Shown: positions 57,080 to 64,000 of the stretch, piece by piece | Position numbering within the stretch: the stretch's first letter is position 1 | Layout: the number at the start of each line of letters is the position of its first letter | From: Phenylobacterium sp. RIFCSPHIGHO2_01_FULL_69_31 | GTDB lineage: Bacteria; Pseudomonadota; Alphaproteobacteria; Caulobacterales; Caulobacteraceae | Length of the DNA stretch: 64,000 bases | Reading direction: 5' to 3' | Assembly: GCF_001824475.1 (NCBI RefSeq) | Contig: NZ_MHXN01000045.1 | Coordinates: 124,001 to 188,000 of the forward strand | Translations under genes and position numbers: made by a program | The notes under the pieces: generated by a model | Database searches by the model: none | What the model saw: the letters and a program-made list of their open reading frames with translations, nothing else | What the model was told of the DNA's origin: nothing

Positions 57080-57409
57080 ATGCTGGATCGCGTCTCGGAA
57101 TGCCCGATCGAGGGGGCGATGGTTCTGCTGAGCGGCCGCTGGCGCGCGCTGATCCTCTATTATCTGTCCAAGGGGCCGATGCGCTTCAACGCGCTGCGCC
57201 GGGCCAACGCCGGGATCTCCCAGCAGATGCTGACCCGCGAGCTGCGGGCGCTGGAGGATGCGGGCGTCATCTCCCGCACCGCCTTTCCCGAAGTTCCGCC
57301 CCGAGTTGAATATGCGCTCACCGAGGCGGGCGAGCGGTTGATGCCGGTGATCGACGCCCTGGGCGACTGGTGGTCGCAGACCCAGGCCCGCCAAGCCGAG
57401 GCGGCCTAG
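57080..57409 (+). CDS. HxlR family transcriptional regulator
   Basis: A 109-residue winged-helix protein starting MLDRVSECPIEGAMVLLSGRWRALILYYLSKGPMRFNALRR, the full HxlR signature, with Cys near residue 8 as the usual redox- or aldehyde-sensing Cys position. Recognition and wing: ISQQMLTRELRALEDAGVISRTAFPEVPPRVEYALTEAG. GGAGAGG precedes the ATG. It probably controls the divergent GST gene. Its end lies just before the rplQ terminator. Confidence 0.93.
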   Translation: MLDRVSECPIEGAMVLLSGRWRALILYYLSKGPMRFNALRRANAGISQQMLTRELRALEDAGVISRTAFPEVPPRVEYALTEAGERLMPVIDALGDWWSQTQARQAEAA

Positions 57410-57417
57410 AACGCGAA

Positions 57418-57445
57418 AGGCCCCGGAAGTCGCCTTCCGGGGCCT
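57418..57445 (-). terminator. Terminator at the end of the ribosomal/alpha operon
   Basis: Perfect 12-bp stem AGGCCCCGGAAG / CTTCCGGGGCCT with a 4-base loop, 26 bp after the rplQ stop; on the minus strand it is followed by TTCGCGTT, a short T-containing tail. It also lies 9 bp after the HxlR stop, so may terminate both directions. Confidence 0.8.
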
Positions 57446-57470
57446 CGCAGATTTCAGTCGCTGACGCGGC

Positions 57471-57890
57471 CTATTCGTCGCCGCCGAAGCCGGCTTCGGC
57501 GGTCGGACCGGAGTCCTTGCCCTTTTCGGCCGGATCGCGGTCCACGAACTCGATCACCGCCATCGCGGCGTTGTCGCCGTGGCGGTAGCCCGCCTTCAGA
57601 ACACGGATGTAGCCGCCGTTGCGCTCGGCGTAGCGCGGGCCGAGGACGGCGAACAGCTTGCCGACCTGTTCCACGTCACGCACCTGGCTGATCGCCTGGC
57701 GGCGAGCGTGCAGGTTGCCGCGCTTGGCCAGGGTCACCAGCTTCTCGACGAAGGGGCGGAGCTCCTTGGCCTTCGGCAGGGTGGTCACGATCTGCTCGTG
57801 CTTGATCAGGCTCGCGGACATGTTGGCGAACATCGCCGTCCGGTGGGCGGACGTCCGACCCAGTTTGCGGTGGGCTTTGCCGTGACGCAT
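57471..57890 (-). CDS. rplQ: 50S ribosomal protein L17
   Basis: A 139-residue protein starting MRHGKAHRKLGRTSAHRTAMFANMSASLIKHEQIVTTLPKAKELRPFVEKLVTLAKRG, the canonical L17 core. The acidic C-terminal tail (DPAEKGKDSGPTAEAGFGG) is an alphaproteobacterial-style extension. L17 sits near the exit of the peptide tunnel. It is last in the cluster, 183 bp after rpoA; that gap shows no gene. Confidence 0.97.
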   Translation of the reverse strand: MRHGKAHRKLGRTSAHRTAMFANMSASLIKHEQIVTTLPKAKELRPFVEKLVTLAKRGNLHARRQAISQVRDVEQVGKLFAVLGPRYAERNGGYIRVLKAGYRHGDNAAMAVIEFVDRDPAEKGKDSGPTAEAGFGGDE

Positions 57891-58073
57891 TTCTCATTCT
57901 CCTGGGCCATCTGACCCGCCGGACGCTCCCGATCTCCTGGAAGGCGTCCTACCTGACCAAGTCCCAGCCTGCTCCCGCCTGGGTCACTACGAAACGCCGG
58001 GGCCCTCCACCGCTGTTGCGGCTTCGTCGGGCCCGGACCGCCGAAGCGGTCCCGGAGTCGGCGCGAAAGGGTC

Positions 58074-59090
58074 CTACATCTGGTCTTCGAACTTCTTCGC
58101 GAGCTCTTCGATGTTCTCGGGCGGCCAGTTCGGCACGTCCATGCCGAGGTGGAGGCCCATCCCGGCGAGAACTTCCTTGATCTCGTTCAGCGACTTGCGG
58201 CCGAAGTTCGGGGTGCGGAGCATCTCCGCCTCGGTCTTCTGGATCAGGTCGCCGATGTAGACGATGTTGTCGTTCTTCAGGCAGTTGGCCGAACGGACGG
58301 ACAGCTCGAGCTCGTCCACCTTCTTCAGCAGCGCCGGGTTGAACGGCAGTTCCGGCTTGGCCTCGCCCTCGACCTTCTTCTTCGGCTCTTCGAAGGTGAT
58401 GAAGATCTGCAGCTGGTCCTGGAGGATGCGGGCGGCGTAGGCCACCGCGTCCACCGGGCTGACCGCGCCGTTGGTCTCCACTTCCATGATGAGCTTGTCG
58501 TAGTCGAGGCTCTGGCCCTGGCGGGTGGGCTCGACGCGATAGGCGACGCGCTTGACCGGCGAATAGAGGGCGTCGACGGCGATCAGGCCGATCGGGGCGT
58601 CCTCGGGACGGTTGAACTCGGCGGCGACGTAGCCCTTGCCGGTCTGGACCGTGAACTCCATGCGCACGGTGGCGCCGTCGTCCAGCGTGCAGAGCACGTG
58701 GTCGGGGTTCAGGATCTCGATGTCCGACGGCGCTTCGATCTGGCCGGCGGTCACCGCGCCCGGGCCGGTGGCGCGCAGCGTCATCCGCTTCGGGCCCTCG
58801 GCGTGCATGCGCAGCGCCAGTTGCTTGATGTTCAGGACGATGTCGACGACGTCCTCACGCACGCCTTCCAGCGAGGAGAACTCGTGGACCACGCCATCGA
58901 TCTGCACCGCGGTCACGGCCGCGCCCTGCAGGGAGGAGAGAAGCACGCGCCGCAGGCTGTTGCCCAGGGTCACGCCGAACCCGCGTTCGAGGGGCTCGGC
59001 CACCAGACGCGCCTTGCGGCTGGCGTCGGCGCCGGTCTCGATTTGCGGCTTCTCGGGACGGATTAGTTCATTCCAGTTTCGTTCGATCAC
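58074..59090 (-). CDS. rpoA: RNA polymerase alpha subunit
   Basis: A 338-residue protein. The N-terminal dimerisation domain has FGVTLGNSLRRVLLSSLQGAAVTAVQIDGVVHEFSSLEGVREDVVDI and the later VDALYSPVKRVAYRVEPTRQGQSLDYDKL. The linker is followed by the C-terminal domain (about residues 255-325): ELELSVRSANCLKNDNIVYIGDLIQKTEAEMLRTPNFGRKSLNEIKEVL, which contacts UP elements and activators. It follows rpsK by 74 bp. Confidence 0.98.
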   Translation of the reverse strand: MIERNWNELIRPEKPQIETGADASRKARLVAEPLERGFGVTLGNSLRRVLLSSLQGAAVTAVQIDGVVHEFSSLEGVREDVVDIVLNIKQLALRMHAEGPKRMTLRATGPGAVTAGQIEAPSDIEILNPDHVLCTLDDGATVRMEFTVQTGKGYVAAEFNRPEDAPIGLIAVDALYSPVKRVAYRVEPTRQGQSLDYDKLIMEVETNGAVSPVDAVAYAARILQDQLQIFITFEEPKKKVEGEAKPELPFNPALLKKVDELELSVRSANCLKNDNIVYIGDLIQKTEAEMLRTPNFGRKSLNEIKEVLAGMGLHLGMDVPNWPPENIEELAKKFEDQM

Positions 59091-59164
59091 GTGTGTCCCT
59101 CGAAAACGCAGGATCGCCGGCCGCAGAACCGCGGACCGGCGTCAGGGAATAGTAGCTCTAACGG

Positions 59165-59554
59165 CTAGACGCGCCGGCGCTTGGGCGGGCGGCAGCCGTT
59201 GTGCGGAATGGGCGTCACATCCCGGATGGTGGTGATCGTCATACCCACCGCCTGCAGGGCGCGGAGCGCGGACTCACGGCCCGAGCCGGGGCCCGAGACG
59301 TTGACTTCCAGCGTGCGCACGCCGTGCTCGGCGGCCTTACGGCCGGCGTCCTCGGCCGCCATCTGCGCGGCGTAGGGCGTCGACTTACGCGAACCCTTGA
59401 AGCCCATCAGGCCGGCGCTGGACCAGGAGATCGTGTTCCCCTGGGCGTCGGTGATGGTCACCATGGTGTTGTTGAACGAGGCGTTCACGTGGGCGACGCC
59501 CGACGTGATGTTCTTGCGCTCGCGGCGTTTGACGCGCGCCGGTTCCTTGGCCAT
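59165..59554 (-). CDS. rpsK: 30S ribosomal protein S11
   Basis: A 129-residue protein, MAKEPARVKRRERKNITSGVAHVNASFNNTMVTITDAQGN, ending in IRDVTPIPHNGCRPPKRRRV, both exact S11 landmarks. The start at 59554 was set by family length; the longer frame includes the shadow of rpsM. S11 forms part of the 30S platform and the mRNA exit region. It lies 14 bp after rpsM. Confidence 0.98.
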   Translation of the reverse strand: MAKEPARVKRRERKNITSGVAHVNASFNNTMVTITDAQGNTISWSSAGLMGFKGSRKSTPYAAQMAAEDAGRKAAEHGVRTLEVNVSGPGSGRESALRALQAVGMTITTIRDVTPIPHNGCRPPKRRRV

Positions 59555-59568
59555 CGAGATCCGCTCTC

Positions 59569-59937
59569 TTACTTCTTCTTGCCGGCGATCGGCTTGGCCG
59601 GACCCTTGCGGGTGCGGGCGTTGGTGTGGGTGCGCTGACCGCGGACCGGCAGGCCCTTGCGGTGGCGCAGGCCGCGGTAGCAGGCCAGGTCCATCAGACG
59701 CTTGATGTTGACCGCCGTCTCGCGGCGCAGGTCGCCTTCGACCATGTAGTCGCGGTCGATCGTCTCGCGGATCTGCAGGACTTCCGCGTCGGTCAGCTGA
59801 TTGACGCGGCGAGCGTCTTCGATGCCGACCTTGCTGACGATCTCGCGGGCCTTCGCCTCGCCGATGCCATGGATGTACTGCAGCGCGATCACGACGCGCT
59901 TGTTCGTAGGAATGTTGACGCCAGCGATACGGGCCAC
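59569..59937 (-). CDS. rpsM: 30S ribosomal protein S13
   Basis: A 122-residue protein starting at GTG 59937 (VARIAGVNIPTNKRVVIALQYIHGIGEAKAREI) with AGGAGA upstream; the standard S13 start. The C-terminus GQRTHTNARTRKGPAKPIAGKKK contacts tRNA in the P site. A 276-bp gap separates it from adk and carries its own promoter candidate (60046-60073). Confidence 0.97.
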   Translation of the reverse strand: MARIAGVNIPTNKRVVIALQYIHGIGEAKAREIVSKVGIEDARRVNQLTDAEVLQIRETIDRDYMVEGDLRRETAVNIKRLMDLACYRGLRHRKGLPVRGQRTHTNARTRKGPAKPIAGKKK

Positions 59938-60045
59938 GTGAGGTAATCTCCTGATCACGCAAGAAAAGCGCAAACGGCGCCCCGGCCCCTAGCTGCCATA
60001 GGCATAGGCCGGCGCGTCCTTCGCGCTCTTTCGCGGAAGCGCTTC

Positions 60046-60073
60046 GTTATATGGATCGGGGTATCCCCGTCAA
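60046..60073 (-). promoter_or_regulatory. Candidate housekeeping promoter for rpsM-rpsK-rpoA-rplQ
   Basis: On the minus strand TTGACG (60068-60073) and TATAAC (60046-60051) are separated by 16 bases, close to the sigma-70 consensus. The site lies about 110 bp upstream of rpsM in the 276-bp gap after adk, which otherwise shows no gene. Confidence 0.55.
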
Positions 60074-60213
60074 TGGCCGAAACGCCCAAATGTGAACGAA
60101 ATGCTGCACGCGCAAGGGGGTGGAAGCCCCGCACGGGTTCGTCACGCGGGATTTGAGGCCCGACGCGAGCAAGGAAAGCATGAGTGCGCTGGATCCGCAA
60201 TCGGCCTGGGCGT

Positions 60214-60786
60214 TCAGCCGCGGGGCTTGTCCAGGGCGGCGTCGATGGCGGCGGCGACGGTTTCGATCGCGCCCATGCCATCCACTTCCACCAGCTTCCC
60301 CTGCCCTTCGTAGTACGGCAGCAGCGGCGCGGTGTTGGCGTTGTAGGCGTTCAGCCGCACCACGAAGCTCTCGGGATTGTCGTCCGGGCGGCCCGACTCG
60401 GCGAAGCGGCCGGCGATCCGCTGCTTCAGGGCCTCGTCGTCCACCTTGAGCCGCAGCACCAGGTCGATCTGGCGCCCCCGGCCCTTCAGCATCTTGTCCA
60501 GGGCTTCGGCCTGGGGAAGCGTGCGGGGGAAGCCGTCGAAGATGGCCCCGCCCGCGGCCTCGGCCTCGGGCAGCCGGGACTCGATCAGCTCGACGACGAT
60601 CTCGTCCGAGACCAGCTCGCCGCGCTGCATGATGCCCTCGACGCGCTTGCCCAGCTCCGAACCCGACGCGATGGCCGCGCGCAGCATGTCGCCCGTGGAG
60701 AGCTGGACCATGTTGCGGCCCTCGACCAGGCGCTTGGCCTGGGTGCCCTTCCCCGCCGCCGGCGGCCCGAACAGAATCAGGTTCAT
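60214..60786 (-). CDS. adk: Adenylate kinase
   Basis: A 190-residue short-type adenylate kinase (no zinc LID). P-loop FGPPAAGKGTQAKRL (about residues 6-20), AMP-binding STGDMLRAAI, and FDGFPRTLPQAEALD. It catalyses ATP + AMP to 2 ADP. It follows secY by 64 bp, the common bacterial arrangement. Confidence 0.97.
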   Translation of the reverse strand: MNLILFGPPAAGKGTQAKRLVEGRNMVQLSTGDMLRAAIASGSELGKRVEGIMQRGELVSDEIVVELIESRLPEAEAAGGAIFDGFPRTLPQAEALDKMLKGRGRQIDLVLRLKVDDEALKQRIAGRFAESGRPDDNPESFVVRLNAYNANTAPLLPYYEGQGKLVEVDGMGAIETVAAAIDAALDKPRG

Positions 60787-60850
60787 AGCGATCCCCTCAC
60801 GCGGCGCTCTTGATGGCGCCGTACCGCAACGTCACCCAAGGCGGCCGCCC

Positions 60851-62197
60851 CTAGCGCCGGCCGCCCCGCAGCTTCGACTTCTTGATCAGCCCCTCGTACT
60901 GGTGCGCCAGCAGGTGGGACTGGATCTGGGCCACCGTGTCCATGGTGACGCTGACGACGATGAGCAGCGAGGTGCCGCCCATGTAGAACTGCGTCCCCGT
61001 GAACCGCATCAGGCCTTCGGGCAGCAGACACACGAGGGTGATGTAGCCGGCGCCGATCACGGTCAGGCGGGTCAGCACGAAGTCCAGGTACTCGGCCGTC
61101 CGCTTGCCGGGACGGATGCCCGGCAGGAAGCCGCCGTACTTGCGCAGGTTCTCCGCCGTGTCCTCGGGGTTGAAGACGACCGACGTGTAGAAGAAGCAGA
61201 AGAAGATGATCAGGGCCCCGTAGAGCACCATGAACAGCGGCTGGCCGTGCTGGAGCTGGCCCACCGCGAGCGGCAGCCACTGCAGCCATTCCGGCAGGTT
61301 CGCCGTCGCGGCGAAGCCCATCACGGTCGCCGGCAGCAACAGCAGCGACGAGGCGAAGATCGGCGGGATCACGCCGGAGGTGTTGATCTTCAGCGGCAGG
61401 AACGAGGTGTCGCCGCCGAACATGCGGTTGCCCACCTGGCGCTTGGGATACTGCACCAGCAGGCGGCGCTGCGAGCGCTCCATGAAGACGATCGCCACGG
61501 TCACGGCGATCACCAGCACCAGCATCAGGAACAGCGTGCCGGAGTTCATCGAGCCCGTGCGGGTCAGCTCCAGCGCCTGGAACAGGTACTGCGGCAGGAC
61601 GGCCACGATACCGGCGAAGATCAGCAGCGAGATGCCGTTGCCGACGCCGCGGCTGGTGATCTGCTCGCCCAGCCACATCAGGAACATGGTGCCGCCCGTC
61701 AGGGTGACGACCGTCGAGACGATGAAGAAGACGCCGGGATTCTCGACCAGGCCGGGGCTCTGCGACAGGCCCGCGGCGATGCCGAAGGACTGGAACACCG
61801 CCAGGGCGACCGTCAGGTAGCGGGTGTACTGGTTGAGCGTCTTGCGCCCCGCCTCGCCGCCTTCCTTCCGCAGCTTCTCCCACGGCGGATAGACCGTTCC
61901 GAGCAGTTGCACGATGATCGAGGCCGAGATGTACGGCATCACGTTCAGGGCGAAGATGGCCATCCGCTCGACGGCGCCGCCCGAGAACATGTTGAACATG
62001 CCCAGGATGCCCTGGGCCTGGCCCGAGAACGCCTGCTGGAAGGCGACCGGATCGATCCCCGGGATCGGAATATACGTCCCCAGGCGATAGACGATCAGCG
62101 CCCAGAGCGTGAACCAGATACGCTTGTGAAGTTCGGTCGCCTTGCGGAAGGCGTCGAAGTTCAGATTGGCGGCGAGCTGTTCAGCGGCCGAAGCCAT
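60851..62197 (-). CDS. secY: Preprotein translocase subunit SecY
   Basis: A 448-residue, ten-helix channel protein. Marks include RIWFTLWALIVYRLGTYIPIPGID in helix 1, the plug region and helix 2 (FSGGAVERMAIFALNVMPYISASIIVQLL), GEQITSRGVGNGISLLIFAGIV, and the cytosolic loop 8/9 region PGIRPGKRTAEYLD. With SecE and SecG it forms the protein-conducting pore of the inner membrane. Confidence 0.98.
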   Translation of the reverse strand: MASAAEQLAANLNFDAFRKATELHKRIWFTLWALIVYRLGTYIPIPGIDPVAFQQAFSGQAQGILGMFNMFSGGAVERMAIFALNVMPYISASIIVQLLGTVYPPWEKLRKEGGEAGRKTLNQYTRYLTVALAVFQSFGIAAGLSQSPGLVENPGVFFIVSTVVTLTGGTMFLMWLGEQITSRGVGNGISLLIFAGIVAVLPQYLFQALELTRTGSMNSGTLFLMLVLVIAVTVAIVFMERSQRRLLVQYPKRQVGNRMFGGDTSFLPLKINTSGVIPPIFASSLLLLPATVMGFAATANLPEWLQWLPLAVGQLQHGQPLFMVLYGALIIFFCFFYTSVVFNPEDTAENLRKYGGFLPGIRPGKRTAEYLDFVLTRLTVIGAGYITLVCLLPEGLMRFTGTQFYMGGTSLLIVVSVTMDTVAQIQSHLLAHQYEGLIKKSKLRGGRR

Positions 62198-62279
62198 TCA
62201 GCAAATCCCCTGACTCGTATTCCTGCTGAGATAGGACGCGCCGGCCCCGATAGCGAGGCCGGCGTCGCCGCAGGACGCC

Positions 62280-62765
62280 TTAGGCCTCTTCGGCCTTGGC
62301 TTCGACCTTGGTCGTGGTCAGCGAGCCGCCGGCCTTTTCGACGGCCGTGCGGGCCGCAGCGGTGGCGGAATAGACGGTGAGGTTGAGCTTCGACGTCAGC
62401 TCGCCCTCGCCCAGCAGCTTCACGCCGTCCTTGGCGCGGCGGATCACGCCGGCCTTCAGCAGGGCGTCGGCGTCGATGGCGGCCTTGGCGTCGAGCTTGC
62501 CGGCGGCGATCGCCTGCTCGATGCGCCACAGGTTCACCTCGGCGAAGTCCTTGCGGTTACGCGAGTTGAAGCCGCGCTTGGGCATGCGCATGTGCAGCGG
62601 CATCTGGCCGCCTTCGAAGCCGGCGATCGAGACGCCGGTACGCGCCTTCTGGCCCTTCACGCCGCGACCGGCGGTCTTGCCCTTGCCCGAGCCCGGGCCG
62701 CGGCCGACGCGCATGCGCCCCTTGGTGGAGCCTTCGCGCGGAGCGAGTTCGTTCAGCTTGGTCAT
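62280..62765 (-). CDS. rplO: 50S ribosomal protein L15
   Basis: A 161-residue protein, MTKLNELAPREGSTKGRMRVGRGPGSGKGKTAGRGVKGQKARTG, then FEGGQMPLHMRMPKRGF, the canonical L15 N-terminal extension into 23S rRNA. The C-terminal VEKAGGSLTTTKVEAKAEEA is normal. It is 109 bp after rpmD; the gap holds a GGGGCC / GGCCCC hairpin. Confidence 0.97.
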   Translation of the reverse strand: MTKLNELAPREGSTKGRMRVGRGPGSGKGKTAGRGVKGQKARTGVSIAGFEGGQMPLHMRMPKRGFNSRNRKDFAEVNLWRIEQAIAAGKLDAKAAIDADALLKAGVIRRAKDGVKLLGEGELTSKLNLTVYSATAAARTAVEKAGGSLTTTKVEAKAEEA

Positions 62766-62874
62766 ATGTGCCTCTCCTTGGAGATCTGGCGCCCGGCGCT
62801 GGCCGGACTCGGCGTTGAAGACAGTGGCCCAGAAAGGCCGAAGGGGCCCCGAAGGGCCCCGGAAGTCGCGGAGC

Positions 62875-63054
62875 TTAGCCCTCGACGACCTCGATCAGGT
62901 GATGGACCTTGGCGATCATGCCGCGCACCGAGGGGGTGTCCTCGAGCGTGGAGACCCGGCCCACCTTGTTCAGGCCCAGGCCCGCGAGGGTCGCGCGCTG
63001 GTCCTTGGTCCGGCGGATCGGGCTGCCGGTCTGGCGAACGGTGACTTTGGCCAT
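62875..63054 (-). CDS. rpmD: 50S ribosomal protein L30
   Basis: A 59-residue protein MAKVTVRQTGSPIRRTKDQRATLAGLGLNKVGRVSTLEDTPSVRGMIAKVHHLIEVVEG, recognised by length and by KDQRATLAGLGLNK. The ATG at 63054 is 4 bases after the rpsE stop. Confidence 0.97.
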   Translation of the reverse strand: MAKVTVRQTGSPIRRTKDQRATLAGLGLNKVGRVSTLEDTPSVRGMIAKVHHLIEVVEG

Positions 63055-63058
63055 GTGA

Positions 63059-63652
63059 TTAACCTTCCGCGTCGGCGGCCGGCTGCGCGGCCGAGGCGCC
63101 GTCCGCACGGCGGCCGATCACGTCGGAGACCTTCTTGCCGCGCTTGGCCGCCACTTGGCGGGGCGAGGATTGGGCCTTCAGCGCTTCGAACGTCGCGCGC
63201 ACCATGTTGTAGGGGTTGGACGAGCCGACCGACTTGCCGACGACGTCCTGGACGCCCAGGGTTTCGAGAACGGCCCGCATCGGACCGCCGGCGATGACGC
63301 CGGTGCCGGGAGGCGCCGCGCGAACCATGACCTTGCCCGCGCCCCAGCGGCCGTTGCCGTCGTGGTGCAGGGTGCGGCTCTCGCGCAGCGGAACGCGGAT
63401 CATCGACTTCTTGGCTTCTTCGGTCGCCTTGCGGATGGCTTCCGGCACTTCGCGCGCCTTGCCGTGACCGAAGCCCACGCGGCCCTTCTGGTCGCCCACA
63501 ACCATGAGGGCGGCGAAGGAGAACCGGCGGCCGCCCTTCACGGTGGCCGCGACGCGGTTGATGTGCACCAGCTTCTCGACGATTTCGCTGTCGCGCTCTT
63601 CTTCGTTCCGATTGCGACGATCGCCGCCGCGCTGTTCGTCTCTGCGAGCCAT
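63059..63652 (-). CDS. rpsE: 30S ribosomal protein S5
   Basis: A 197-residue protein. The double-stranded-RNA-like domain is VEKLVHINRVAATVKGGRRFSFAALMVVGDQKGRVGFGHGKAREVPEAIRKA and the C-terminal domain has PAPPGTGVIAGGPMRAVLETLGVQDVVGKSVGSSNPYNMVRATFEAL-type sequence. Arg/Asn-rich N-terminal extension (DEQRGGDRRNRNEEERD). S5 supports decoding accuracy and mRNA entry. Confidence 0.97.
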   Translation of the reverse strand: MARRDEQRGGDRRNRNEEERDSEIVEKLVHINRVAATVKGGRRFSFAALMVVGDQKGRVGFGHGKAREVPEAIRKATEEAKKSMIRVPLRESRTLHHDGNGRWGAGKVMVRAAPPGTGVIAGGPMRAVLETLGVQDVVGKSVGSSNPYNMVRATFEALKAQSSPRQVAAKRGKKVSDVIGRRADGASAAQPAADAEG

Positions 63653-63661
63653 GATCGTTCC

Positions 63662-64000
63662 TTAGAAATTCAGGCCGGCTTCGCGCGCGGCGTCCGCCAG
63701 GGCCTTCACCCGGCCGTGGTACAGGTAGCCGCCCCGATCGAAGACGACGTCCTTGACGCCCTTTTCGATCGCGCGCTGGGCCACGAGGGCGCCGACCTTG
63801 GCGGCGGCGTCCTTGTCCGAGCCCTTCGCCTTGGCCTTCTCGCCTTCCAGCGAGGAAGCGGCCGCGAGCGTCACGCCGTTCTCATCGTCGATGATCTGGG
63901 CGTAGATATTCTTGGCCGAGCGGAAGACCGACAGGCGCGGGCGGCCATTGGCCACCTTGCGGAGCCGGGTGCGGACGCGCTGGGCGCGGCGCTGGGTGGA
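63662..64000 (-). CDS. rplR: 50S ribosomal protein L18, 5' end beyond window
   Basis: The visible 112 codons run from the right edge (QRRAQRVRTRLRKVANGRPRLSVFRS) through IYAQIIDDENGVTLAAAS to DRGGYLYHGRVKALADAAREAGLNF, the standard L18 ending. About six N-terminal residues are cut off by the window edge. L18 binds 5S rRNA. It is 9 bp upstream of rpsE. Confidence 0.96.
   Translation of the reverse strand, partial: STQRRAQRVRTRLRKVANGRPRLSVFRSAKNIYAQIIDDENGVTLAAASSLEGEKAKAKGSDKDAAAKVGALVAQRAIEKGVKDVVFDRGGYLYHGRVKALADAAREAGLNF

Noticed and set aside
59955..60281. Minus-strand ORF of 108 codons between adk and rpsM
   Set aside because: It overlaps the adk end, is Pro/Arg-rich, and covers the likely rpsM promoter; no family or ribosome binding site.

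Overview
The window is high-GC alphaproteobacterial chromosome, almost certainly Caulobacterales. The main pointers are an SpmX-type muramidase-fold polarity protein, a CC0125/CC1285-type lipoprotein, four sites matching the EcfG/SigT general-stress promoter, a TonB receptor paired with an MFS transporter, and the S10/spc/alpha ribosomal cluster with adk next to secY. A genus such as Phenylobacterium or Caulobacter is inference. No phage, plasmid, insertion sequence or CRISPR array is visible. Codon use is uniform, and most long opposite-frame ORFs are shadows of GC-rich genes.

Layout. 1-7.6 kb: thioesterase and TetR genes divergent from a DHA2-type efflux pump, then an Lrp-type regulator, an acyl-CoA synthetase, a 382-bp gap holding a decayed GIY-YIG nuclease between two inverted palindromic repeats, an M20 peptidase, an XRE regulator and small ORFs. 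7.6-15.5 kb: two consecutive hybrid histidine kinases. The larger (1945 aa) is a soluble poly-HAMP kinase resembling fungal Nik1/Os-1, with an EcfG-like promoter. 15.7-17.3 kb: a nucleotidyltransferase-like/metallophosphoesterase pair with its own divergent EcfG-like promoter. 17.4-25.3 kb: MFS, TonB receptor, TetR, DUF418 protein, M20 amidohydrolase and a DUF3574-like lipoprotein. 25.3-30.2 kb: isovaleryl-CoA dehydrogenase, SpmX, MgtE, a second GIY-YIG ORF, palindromic repeats, tRNA-Leu(GAG) and a FliN-like protein.

30.2-37.8 kb: lipB, a DUF805 protein and both subunits of propionyl-CoA carboxylase, which flank a YbjQ protein, MsrB, an HExxH membrane protein and a BON-domain stress protein with an EcfG-like promoter. 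37.9-43.5 kb: a TolB/TPR protein, an LLM flavin oxidoreductase, and a hydroxylase / alpha-beta hydrolase / homocysteine methyltransferase run. 43.5-51.9 kb (minus strand): ATP12, a coupled crcB - pseudouridine synthase - TPR/2OG-oxygenase operon, a stress-type lipoprotein, a second pseudouridine synthase, a membrane protein, rarA and a DegP-type protease. 52-57.4 kb: a Tet-type exporter, a four-gene VOC-cupin-ArsR-SRPBCC operon, a nucleotide pyrophosphatase-like lipoprotein, a GST and an HxlR regulator. 57.4-64 kb: rplR-rpsE-rpmD-rplO-secY-adk-rpsM-rpsK-rpoA-rplQ, ending in a strong hairpin.

The most interesting material is the poly-HAMP kinase locus with its divergent EcfG-like promoter pair, two further EcfG-like promoters elsewhere, and the recurring link between GIY-YIG nuclease remnants and palindromic repeats. 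Start codons were moved inward from the longest frame where a Shine-Dalgarno site or family length required it.
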